Shown one piece after another: positions 54,705 to 64,000 of a stretch of 64,000 bases of DNA. Made by a program: the position numbers and the translations under genes. This DNA comes from CAWFPR01 sp963817635. Lineage in GTDB: Bacteria; Acidobacteriota; Vicinamibacteria; Vicinamibacterales; 2-12-FULL-66-21. Numbering within the stretch: position 1 is the stretch's first letter; every line of letters starts with the position of its first letter. The notes under the pieces were generated by a model, which saw only the letters and a program-made list of their open reading frames with translations, did no database searches and was not told where the DNA came from. The stretch is taken from the NCBI GenBank assembly GCA_963817635.1, contig CAWFPR010000013.1:62001-126000 (forward strand). Reading direction: 5' to 3'.

Positions 54705-55464
54705 GTGAGCGACGACGCGCGAATCCAGTTCGAGGCCGTGCACGCGCGGCGCGGCGCGGTGGAGGTGCTTCGCGGACTCGATCTGGCGATTGCCGACGGA
54801 GAGACGGTCGCACTCGTCGGCAGGAGCGGCGCCGGCAAGAGCACGATCCTGAAACTCATCAACCGGATGCTGCTCCCATCGAGCGGCAGGGTCATGGTGG
54901 ACGGCCGCGACACGCGCGCACAGGACCCCTTCGAGCTGCGGCGGCACATCGGCTACGTGCTGCAGGAAGTCGCGCTGTTCCCGCACATGACGGTCGCTCA
55001 GAACGTCGCCGTCGTGCCGCGTCTGCTCGGGTGGGCGCCCGCGCGGGCGGACGCGCGTGTTGCGCGAACTCCTCGAGCTGGTCGGTCTCGACCCGTCCAC
55101 CTACGCGCGTCGCGCACCCGGCCAGCTCTCCGGCGGCCAGCGCCAGCGCGTCGGCGTGGCGCGGGCGCTCGCGGCCGATCCGCCGATCCTCCTGATGGAC
55201 GAGCCGTTCGGCGCGCTCGACCCGGTCACCCGAGCCGAGCTGCACCGGGAGTTCCGGCGCATCCAGAGTCGCGTGCGAAAGACCATCGTGCTCGTGACGC
55301 ACGACATGGCGGAAGCCTTTGCGCTGGCGACCCGTGTCGGCGTGCTGGCGGACGGCGTGCTGGTGGCGCTCGATGCTCCCCGTGCGCTGGGACGCGCAAC
55401 AGACCCGCGGGTCACGCCGCTGCTGGCGCCGCTCGTCGAGGCGGCGGAGTTCCTGCGTCCATGA
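54705..55464 (+). CDS. opuCA: Glycine betaine/carnitine/choline-type ABC importer, ATP-binding subunit (frameshifted)
   Basis: About 252 residues from a GTG. Walker A GRSGAGKST, Q-loop VLQEVALFPHMTVAQNV, signature LSGGQRQRVGVARALA, Walker B ILLMDEPFGALDP and the H-loop VTHDMAEAF place it in the OpuCA/ProV family, but the C-terminal CBS pair of OpuCA is absent. It powers uptake of compatible solutes. The frame breaks near 55056 (an extra C before GTG); repaired it reads ...ADAVLRELLELVGLD. It overlaps the permease gene (ATGA). Confidence 0.9.
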
Positions 55465-57155
55465 CGCTGTTGCACTTCTGGGCGTCGCACGCGGCGGAAC
55501 TCCGCGCGCTGTTCATGCAGCACGTGCTGCTCGTGGCGATGTCGACGCTGGCCGCCGTGGCCGCCGGCGTGCCGATCGGCGTGCTTGCGGCGAAGCGGCC
55601 CCGGGCGGGCGCCCCCGTGGTCTGGCTCGCCAATGTCGCGCAGACGATCCCCAGCCTCGCGATGTTCGGTTTTCTCCTGCCGCTCCCGTTCATCGGCGGC
55701 CTCGGTGCGCGCGTGGCGATCGTCGTGCTCATCCTCTACGCGCTCCTGCCAATCATCCGCACCACGGCCGCCGGGCTCCGTTCGGTCGATCCTGCGCTCG
55801 TGGAGGCCGGAACGGCGCTGGGGATGACGCCGACGCAGCTGCTGCGTGAAGTCGAGTTGCCGCTGGCCCTGCCCTCGATCATCGCCGGCATCCGCGTCGC
55901 CGCCGTCATCGGTGTCGGCACGGCGACGATCGCGGCGGCCGTCGGCGCGGGCGGCCTCGGCGAGTACATCTTCCGCGGCCTCTCGATGGTGGATTCGACG
56001 GTGATTCTCGCGGGCGCGATTCCGTCGGCCCTGCTCGCGCTGACCATCGACGGGGCGCTTCACGGCGTGGAGCGGGCGCTCAGGGGGGCCGGGGTCAGGG
56101 GGCTGCGTCTGGCCGCCATCACCCTGCTGGTGCTTCTCCTGGCGGGCGCGGGCATGGCCGTTGCTATGCGCGGACGGGCGCCGGGCGCGATTCGCGTCGG
56201 GTCCAAGAACTTCACCGAGCAGATTGTCCTCGGCGAGATTCTCGCGCAGACAATTGAAAATCGGACGTCGCTGCGCGTCGAGCGTCGTCTCAACCTCGGC
56301 GGCACGTTCATCTGCGACCGCGCACTGCGCGCCGGCGACATCGATCTGTACGTCGAGTACACCGGCACCGCGCAAACGGCCATCTTTCACCAGCCGGCCG
56401 GCACGGATCCGCATCAGGTGCTCGAATTGGTGCGCACGCGGTACGCCGATACCGGAATCACGGTGCTCCAGCCCCTTGGCTTCGGCAATACCTTCGCCAT
56501 GCTCGTGCGCGGTGACGACGCGCGCCGGCTGGGCTTGCAGACGATTTCCGACGTCGCCGCGAAGACGAGCGGGTGGCGCGCGGGATTCGGCTACGAATTC
56601 CTCCAGCGCGACGACGGGTATCCGGGCCTGGCGCGCGCCTACGGGTTGCGATTCGGTGCGCCGCCGACGGCGATGGATCTGTCGCTCATCTACCGCGCAC
56701 TCGCCGAGCACCAGGTCGATTTCATCGCCGGCGACGCGACGAGCGGCCTCATCGAGGCTTACGGTCTCGTGATGCTCGAAGACGACCGGCACTACTTTCC
56801 GCCCTACGACGCCATTCCATTGGTCCGCACGTCGGTCCTGCTGGCCCATCCCGAGCTGCGCGATGCGCTCCAGTCGCTGCGCATCACGGTCGCGGACATG
56901 CGACGGATGAACTATGCCGTGGACGCCGAGCATCGCGAGGTGGCCGACGTTGCGCGGGAGTTCCTGAAGCGGGCGCGCTCCGCCGTCCGCTCTCCGCTGC
57001 CCGTCCGCTCGCTGCCCTTCGCGGACGGCAATTTGCATCAGCGTGAGCCACTTGGCGGATTCCCGTCGCCCGCCCGAGCGCCGGCCGCCGAACCCCGAGC
57101 CCCGAGCGCCGACGCCAGGCGCCGACTTGCAGACCCTGCGTTCAATAGAGGATGA
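55461..57155 (+). CDS. Fused permease and substrate-binding protein of a glycine betaine/choline-type importer
   Basis: 564 residues. The N-terminal third (1-230) is an OpuCB-type permease with six helices and the binding-protein-dependent transport signature (EAGTALGMTPTQLLREVELP). From about 250 the chain becomes an OpuCC/OsmF-type periplasmic binding domain beginning IRVGSKNFTEQIVLGEILAQ, with DLYVEYTGTAQTAIF and LIEAYGLVMLEDDRHYFPPY. Permease-SBP fusions of this family are known. The last 50 residues (after REFLKRARSAV) are low-complexity and possibly not part of the folded protein. Confidence 0.93.
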   Translation: MTLLHFWASHAAELRALFMQHVLLVAMSTLAAVAAGVPIGVLAAKRPRAGAPVVWLANVAQTIPSLAMFGFLLPLPFIGGLGARVAIVVLILYALLPIIRTTAAGLRSVDPALVEAGTALGMTPTQLLREVELPLALPSIIAGIRVAAVIGVGTATIAAAVGAGGLGEYIFRGLSMVDSTVILAGAIPSALLALTIDGALHGVERALRGAGVRGLRLAAITLLVLLLAGAGMAVAMRGRAPGAIRVGSKNFTEQIVLGEILAQTIENRTSLRVERRLNLGGTFICDRALRAGDIDLYVEYTGTAQTAIFHQPAGTDPHQVLELVRTRYADTGITVLQPLGFGNTFAMLVRGDDARRLGLQTISDVAAKTSGWRAGFGYEFLQRDDGYPGLARAYGLRFGAPPTAMDLSLIYRALAEHQVDFIAGDATSGLIEAYGLVMLEDDRHYFPPYDAIPLVRTSVLLAHPELRDALQSLRITVADMRRMNYAVDAEHREVADVAREFLKRARSAVRSPLPVRSLPFADGNLHQREPLGGFPSPARAPAAEPRAPSADARRRLADPAFNRG

Positions 57156-57162
57156 TCAACGG

Positions 57163-59899
<2,737 letters not shown>

Positions 59900-59940
59900 G
59901 GCTCGGGCTCAGGGTCAGGGCTCAGCTCAGGGCTCAGGGA
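59900..59940. repeat. GGGCTCAGG direct repeats
   Basis: GGGCTCGGGCTCAGG, GTCAGGGCTCAG and CTCAGGGCTCAGGGA form a run of GGGCTCAGG-type units right after the acnA stop. They are short and simple, with no paired arm. They precede the terminator hairpin. Confidence 0.7.
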
Positions 59941-59942
59941 CT

Positions 59943-59979
59943 GGCCGGGCGCGCGGTGCGTGCCCGGCCTTCTCTCTTT
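59943..59979 (+). terminator. Rho-independent terminator after acnA
   Basis: GGCCGGGC (59943-59950), an 11-nt loop and GCCCGGCC (59962-59969), followed by TTCTCTCTTT: a perfect 8-bp GC stem with a pyrimidine/T tail. Confidence 0.85.
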
Positions 59980-60015
59980 CGGACCGCGGCAGCGGACCGC
60001 GGACCGACGGTGCAG

Positions 60016-60031
60016 CGTATGCTATAATACG
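60016..60031 (+). promoter_or_regulatory. Extended -10 promoter and candidate operator of the toxin-antitoxin operon
   Basis: TGC-TATAAT (TG at 60020-60021, TATAAT at 60023-60028) is an extended -10. The inverted repeat CGTAT-N6-ATACG (60016-60031) brackets it, a plausible site for the RHH antitoxin. The ATG at 60036 is 8 bp after the -10, where transcription would start, so the mRNA may be leaderless. No good -35 is present. Confidence 0.6.
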
Positions 60032-60035
60032 TCAT

Positions 60036-60306
60036 ATGAAGCGTACGACGCTCTTCATCGACGAGGCGCTCGAGCGGGATCTCCAGTCGATCGCGCGGCA
60101 GGAGAAGCGGGCGGTCGCATCGGTCGTTCGGGAGGCGCTGGCCACCTACGTCGCGAGTCGTGAGCCGGCCGACACCCCGGCCCTGTCGTTCATCGGGGCG
60201 GGCGCGAGCGGGCACTCCGACACGGCCGAGCGGCATGAAGACACTGCTGTGGCGTGACGCGCGGAAGAAGGCCGCGCCCCGCACACGCGCGCGCAAGGCC
60301 CGCTGA
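60036..60306 (+). CDS. RHH (CopG/VapB-like) antitoxin (frameshifted)
   Basis: About 89 residues. The ribbon-helix-helix region is MKRTTLFIDEALERDLQSIA followed by RQEKRAVASVVREALATYV; next comes a flexible GAGASGHSDTAERHED toxin-wrapping segment. A frameshift at 60243 (an extra A after GAC) would end it at 60257; without it the protein continues LLWRDARKKAAPRTRARKAR and stops at 60304-60306, overlapping the toxin ATG (TGATG). The same RHxD-LLWRD ending is typical of such antitoxins, so the longer form is preferred. Confidence 0.82.
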
Positions 60307-60818
60307 TGCCGGTCCTGCTCGACACGGGCGTCGTGTATGCGCTCGCCGATCGGGACGACGAGTGGCACGAGCGGTGTGTCGAGTACATTCGCGGACTCCG
60401 TGAGCCGGTCCTCACGACCATCAGCGTGATTCCGGAGGCGGCGTATCTGATCCGCGACCGGCTCGGCCGCCGCGCTGAACTGGGGCTGATCCGCTCGATC
60501 GCCGAGCGGGAACTGGACGTCGAGGAGCTGTCCGACGCCGACTGGGCGCGGACCGTGGAACTGATGGCGAAATACCCGGACATCGGCTTCGTCGATGCCT
60601 CGGTCGTCACTATCGCGGAGCGCCTGCGCCTCACGTCGATCGCCACGACCGACCGTCGTCACTTCGCGTCGATCAGGCCGCGCCACCGCCCCTCGTTCGA
60701 ACTCCGGCCCTGTAGCGCAGGTACCCGCGCCTCGCCGTTACCTTGCCCTTTCGTCCTTTCAGCTTCACCTCGATTGGGTGCCAGCCGCCGGCTTCGACGC
60801 CGCGCGGCGTGTAGGTGA
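60306..60818 (+). CDS. PIN-domain (VapC-like) toxin
   Basis: 170 residues as read. The PIN acidic sites are LLDTGVVYALADRDD (first Asp), VIPEAAYLI (Glu) and GFVDASVVTIAERL (Asp), with SIATTDRRHF before the last acidic position. It probably cleaves RNA and is neutralised by the antitoxin. The fold is complete by about residue 134 (SFELRP); the remaining Arg/Ala-rich 36 residues run antisense over the VWFA gene and are likely an extension beyond the true stop, which a one-base change near 60706 could place at about 60712. Confidence 0.87.
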   Translation: MPVLLDTGVVYALADRDDEWHERCVEYIRGLREPVLTTISVIPEAAYLIRDRLGRRAELGLIRSIAERELDVEELSDADWARTVELMAKYPDIGFVDASVVTIAERLRLTSIATTDRRHFASIRPRHRPSFELRPCSAGTRASPLPCPFVLSASPRLGASRRLRRRAACR

Positions 60819-61679
60819 GCAGGTATCGGCTGCGGAACTCGTTCACGATCTGCACAAAGGTCTCCCGCAGCCGATCGCTGCGCTCGGCGTTGAAGACTTT
60901 TCCGCCAGTCTCAGCGGCGAGAGCGTCGAGAAACGGCTCCAGCAGGGTGGCGGTCGGGGCTTTCCGGATCGTGTCCTGAATACCCGAGCGGAAGTCCAGC
61001 CGGTATCCGGTCACCGGCTCCGCGCGACGTACGACGCTCCCGCCGACTCCGGGCACGTGGCTGTACAGGTAGATGGAGTCCGGCTCGAGCGTGACGGCGT
61101 AGACGACGGCCTCGTTCCGCCGGGCGATCTCGATGACGTTCTGTCCCGGCAGCCAGCTCGCCGTATCGGCGCCGTCGCTGAACATTAGCACGAGCGTGCG
61201 GCCCGGCTCCGGATCGCGCAGCGTCAGGGCGGCGTACGCGGCATCGTACAGCGTCGTGGAGCCCCTCGCCTTTGTGGCGGCAATGGCGGCCTGGAGCGCG
61301 GCACGGTCCGAGGTCCAGGGGGCACGCAGTTCCAGCGCACCGGAGAACGTCATCAGGGCACCACGGTCGGCCGAGGTCAGAGCGAGACGACCGCCGACGC
61401 AGCGTCCTTCAGGTGCACCAGCGCGGCGCCTTCGACACTGCTGCTGGCGTCGAGCGCGAGCAGGATCCTGAGGGGCACGTCCTCGAACGCCACCGATTCG
61501 ACTTGCTGCACCACGCCGCTGTCGCGGAGTTCGAAATTCTCCGCACCCAGGCCGCCGACCGGCCTGCGGCCATCCACGACGAGCACATCCACGCGGACCG
61601 CATCGACGCTGACCCTGAAGGTCTGTGGCGGGGCGGACCAGAGCACCAGGCCGATTGCCGCGGCGAACCCTGGCCTCAC
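60673..61679 (-). CDS. VWFA-related Acidobacterial-domain protein, copy 1 (frameshifted)
   Basis: About 335 residues from a GTG overlapping the TPR stop. A signal-like N-terminus (FAAAIGLVLWSAPPQTF) leads into VDAVRVDVLVVDGRRPVGGL (the family's start) and a von Willebrand A domain with a MIDAS DASSS motif (LLALDASSSVEG), then STTLYDAAYAALTLRD, VLMFSDGADTASWL and RSRYLLTYTPRGVEAGGWHP. The C-terminus VKLKGRKGKVTARRGYL is typical of TIGR03436. One base is missing near 61380, within ...SAVVSL-LTSADRGAL. Metal-dependent adhesion or complex assembly is likely. Confidence 0.9.
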
Positions 61680-62782
61680 CGGCGCACCTCCGACCTCAGG
61701 GCATCCAGCCGCGCCTCGGCCACGCCTGGCGGGTCGTACTGGTACCACCACAGCGGCTCGCGCGTGGGGCCGATGGCTTCGCTGAGCAGATTCCGCAGCA
61801 CCTCGCGCGCTTCGTCTGCCTTGCCGGCGCGCTGGAGGACCTCGCTCAGGCCGACGTAGGCGGCATGTCCGACCGGGAACCGCGCCATCGCGGCGCGATA
61901 GGCGGCGGCGGCATCATCGAGTCGGCCCTGCCGCTCCCGCAAGCCACCGATGAAGACGCCTGCCACATATGCGGTGGCATCGTCATCCGAGGCTCCGAGC
62001 ACCCGATCGAGCAGGAGCGCTGCCTCGTCGTCTTCCCTGCGCAGAGCCTGCACGCGACCCAGGTGCACCCGCAGCAGATCGTTTGCGGCGTCGAGTTCGG
62101 CGGCGCGGCGGAGCCACGCGGCGGCGTCATTCAGATAGCCGGCTCGTTGTCGCACGACCTGCTCGAAGTCGAAGCCATGGCTCAGCCCCGCCGTTCCGGC
62201 CAGGGCGTAGTCAGTGCCGAACATCTCGGCCAGCGCGCCGCTCGCGTACAGAATGGACGCGCGATCCGGGACACGCTCGCGCGCAACTCTGAGAACATTC
62301 TCGGCGCTGTACGGCACGATGTGGTCCTCGAGCATCCGCGCCAGGGCGACGTAGATGCGCTCGGCGAAGTCGCTGACGGCATCCTTGCGCTCGCGGACGC
62401 CGAGGCCGAGCAGGACCGACGCGACGTCGAAGTGCAGGAGGGCGGCAGCGGATTCGAGCGAGGGCGACAGCTTGAGCGCCACGTCGATGTGCATCATCGC
62501 CGCGGCGGCCCAGCGCGTGGGCGGCCAATACGTCCCCCCGCCATAGTCCATGAAATTCTGAAACATGCGAAGACGCTTCTCGTCCCATTCCGGATCCGCG
62601 AGCAGGTCCACGCTGTGCGCGGTATCCGCCGCGAGGTACGCGTCCAGCATCCGGGCATATCGTCCCGGATCGTTCAGGCGTTGATCCCGCCGCTTGTTCT
62701 CCTCTTTCAGATTCCGCCCCTGGGCGGCCGCGCCAGTAGCGCAGAGGCACATGACGGCCAGCCAGGCCATCACCCATCTCAC
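61676..62782 (-). CDS. Exported tetratricopeptide-like protein
   Basis: 368 residues. Signal peptide (1-20, ending CATGAAAQ). The chain is helical with TPR-like repeats near the end: YLNDAAAWLRRAAELDAAND, DEAALLLDRVLGASDDDATA, GRLDDAAAAYRAAMARFPVG and LSEVLQRAGKADEAREVLRN. A conserved YGGGTYWPPTRWAAAAMMHI region (about 80-100) is not TPR. It is coupled by overlapping stop/start codons to both VWFA genes. TPR-VWFA pairs may form a periplasmic complex; that is inference. Confidence 0.8.
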   Translation of the reverse strand: MRWVMAWLAVMCLCATGAAAQGRNLKEENKRRDQRLNDPGRYARMLDAYLAADTAHSVDLLADPEWDEKRLRMFQNFMDYGGGTYWPPTRWAAAAMMHIDVALKLSPSLESAAALLHFDVASVLLGLGVRERKDAVSDFAERIYVALARMLEDHIVPYSAENVLRVARERVPDRASILYASGALAEMFGTDYALAGTAGLSHGFDFEQVVRQRAGYLNDAAAWLRRAAELDAANDLLRVHLGRVQALRREDDEAALLLDRVLGASDDDATAYVAGVFIGGLRERQGRLDDAAAAYRAAMARFPVGHAAYVGLSEVLQRAGKADEAREVLRNLLSEAIGPTREPLWWYQYDPPGVAEARLDALRSEVRR

Positions 62783-63705
62783 CGCGAATACCCCCGCCGC
62801 GCCCGCACGGTGACGTTGCGCCCCTTGACCTTGACCTCGATCGGGTGCCAGCCGTGCGCATCGACGCCCGTCGCGGTGTAGGTCAGCACGTACCGGCTGC
62901 GGAAGTCGGTGACGATCCGCGCGAAGGCGTCGCGCAGTTCGGAGGGGCGCTGCACCAGGAAACGCTCGCCGCCGCTGCGCTCCGCAAGCCCGAGAAGGAA
63001 CGGCGTCGCGCTGCGCACCGACCGCTCGCCGGCCGGCGTGAGATCGATGCCGGATCGATGCTCGAGGTGCATCGGTGCCCGATCCGGCGTGCCGGCGTCG
63101 TTCATCACGACGCCGTAGACGACCGAGTCCGTGCGGTGGGCCTTCTCGACGATGGCGCCGTCGGGCAGCCAGCTTGCGGTGTCGTCTCCGTCGCTGAAGA
63201 CGATCACCATGTTGCGCTGGCCGGGCGTTTCATCGCGCAGGAGCAGCGACGTGAAGGCGGCATCGTAGAGCGACGTGCTGCCACCGGCCTGCGCCTGCGC
63301 GATGGCGGCCGTGGTCGTCACATCGCGATCGGCGCCCCACGGGGCCATGAGCCTGACCGTGTTCGAGAAGAGCACGAGGGCGGCGCGGTCGGGCCCGCGC
63401 AGCATTCTGACTGTGGCGGTGGCGGCTTCCTTCAGCCGGTCGAGCACGTCGCCCTTCACGCTGCTGCTCGTGTCCAGCGCGACGAGCAGGCTGATCGGCA
63501 CGTCGTCCATCGCGGCGGCCGTGACCGTCTGCGGAACGCCGCTGTCAGTCAACTCGAAGTCATCGGCGGTGAGGCCGCCGACCGGGCGCCGGCCGTCGAG
63601 CACGAGGACGTCCACGCGGATCGCATCGACGCCGCTTCGGAATGTCTGGGCGCCAACGATGGTTGTGGCCAGGCTCAGGACGGCGAGCACGAGGAGTCGC
63701 CTCAT
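62779..63705 (-). CDS. VWFA-related Acidobacterial-domain protein, copy 2
   Basis: 308 residues from the ATG at 63705 (a GTG six bases earlier is possible). The signal peptide is followed by VDAIRVDVLVLDGRRPVGGL, identical in layout to copy 1. The MIDAS is LVALDTSSSVKGD, then STSLYDAAFTSLLLRDETPG, IVFSDGDDTASWLPDGAI and RSRYVLTYTATGVDAHGWHP with a KVKGRNVTVRARRGYSR end. No frameshift. Similarity to copy 1 points to duplication of a TPR-VWFA unit. Confidence 0.93.
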   Translation of the reverse strand: MRRLLVLAVLSLATTIVGAQTFRSGVDAIRVDVLVLDGRRPVGGLTADDFELTDSGVPQTVTAAAMDDVPISLLVALDTSSSVKGDVLDRLKEAATATVRMLRGPDRAALVLFSNTVRLMAPWGADRDVTTTAAIAQAQAGGSTSLYDAAFTSLLLRDETPGQRNMVIVFSDGDDTASWLPDGAIVEKAHRTDSVVYGVVMNDAGTPDRAPMHLEHRSGIDLTPAGERSVRSATPFLLGLAERSGGERFLVQRPSELRDAFARIVTDFRSRYVLTYTATGVDAHGWHPIEVKVKGRNVTVRARRGYSR

Positions 63706-64000
63706 CGCCACACCTCGGCTCGCAGTTCGTCGAAGCGGGCGCCCAATTCATCGCCCGGCCCCGCGAGATACGTCCAGAGCGGTTCGATCACGCGCACCGT
63801 GCGATCGCCGAATCGCTCGAGCACCAGGGCGCGCGCTTCCGGATCGCGTCCGGTGCGGCTGAGGAGCTGCGCCAGCGCCAGGTGCGCCGCCTGGCCCCAT
63901 CCGTATCCGGACAGAGCCTCCCGATACCGCTTCTCCGCATCCTCCAGCCGTCCGGCACGCTCGTCGAGCGAACCGAGGAAGAGCGTGGCCAGGTACCGGA
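63702..64000 (-). CDS. Exported TPR-like protein, partial (C-terminal end)
   Basis: Only the last 98 codons are visible; the 5' end lies beyond the right edge. It reads YLATLFLGSLDERAGRLEDA, EKRYREALSGYGWGQAAHLA and LAQLLSRTGRDPEARALVLE, and ends EPLWTYLAGPGDELGARFDE with LRAEVWR. The end parallels the 61676-62782 protein (EPLWWYQYDPPG... LDALRSEVRR), so it is its paralogue. Its stop overlaps the copy 2 VWFA start (ATGA). Confidence 0.82.
   Translation of the reverse strand, partial: RYLATLFLGSLDERAGRLEDAEKRYREALSGYGWGQAAHLALAQLLSRTGRDPEARALVLERFGDRTVRVIEPLWTYLAGPGDELGARFDELRAEVWR

Noticed and set aside
60708..60818. C-terminal extension of the PIN toxin as a functional domain
   Set aside because: It is antisense to the VWFA gene, Arg-rich and lacks homology-like features; the PIN fold is complete before it.

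Overview
The window is a 64 kb piece of a high-GC genome with diderm features: lpxD and lpxB, two TonB-dependent receptors and several outer-membrane beta-barrels. Two tandem VWFA proteins resemble the family known as the VWFA-related Acidobacterial domain. Together with carboxypeptidase-regulatory-domain TonB receptors and a split M16 peptidase pair, they point to Acidobacteriota, probably a Vicinamibacteria-like soil lineage. The taxonomy is inference; no 16S gene is present.

Layout. 0-11 kb: a membrane protein (5' end outside the window), an outer-membrane barrel, a GntR regulator with operator-like boxes, a TonB receptor, a heterodimeric ABC exporter and a 3D-domain protein. 11-15.3 kb (minus strand): zapB-like, zapA, a 6S RNA, rny, thiL and a DUF2062 gene. 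15.3-22 kb (minus): the classic thrS-infC-rpmI-rplT-pheS-pheT translation operon, with an AUC-initiated infC, and a tRNA-Val(GAC). 22-28 kb: S41 protease-like protein, EnvC-like protein and a lipoprotein phosphodiesterase, divergent from ruvX-mltG. 28-36 kb (minus): a TonB receptor, then nadK-tlyA-ispA-xseB-xseA-ymdB and an Hsp20-like gene. 36-40 kb: Hsp20, rpoZ, small membrane proteins, an acetyltransferase and gatC-gatA. 40-46 kb: AmmeMemoRadiSam B and A, nfo, an S1/P1 nuclease-like protein, MgtC, small membrane proteins and lpxD. 46-54 kb: a catalytic/non-catalytic M16 pair, lpxB, and a three-gene matrixin protease/outer-membrane-protein cluster. 54-60 kb: a glycine-betaine-type ABC importer with fused permease and binding protein, then aconitase. 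60-64 kb: a VapBC-like toxin-antitoxin pair and two tandem TPR-VWFA units.

The dominant oddity is a set of about 32 one-base indels (29 insertions, 3 deletions) in 18 otherwise intact genes, including pheS and pheT. Nearly all can be placed at a codon boundary, and 13 of them fall in the first half of one TonB receptor gene. Sequence or assembly error is the likeliest explanation, but recurring local contexts deserve checking. Coordinates of these genes span the whole inferred gene across the indels, and stated protein lengths assume the indels are repaired.

Other notable items are covarying REP-like palindromes between translation genes, a 13-copy 11-bp minisatellite upstream of the M16 operon, long inverted repeats at two convergent gene junctions, an S41 protein with Arg at the catalytic Lys position, and a perfectly spaced sigma70 promoter in an AT-rich island upstream of hsp20.
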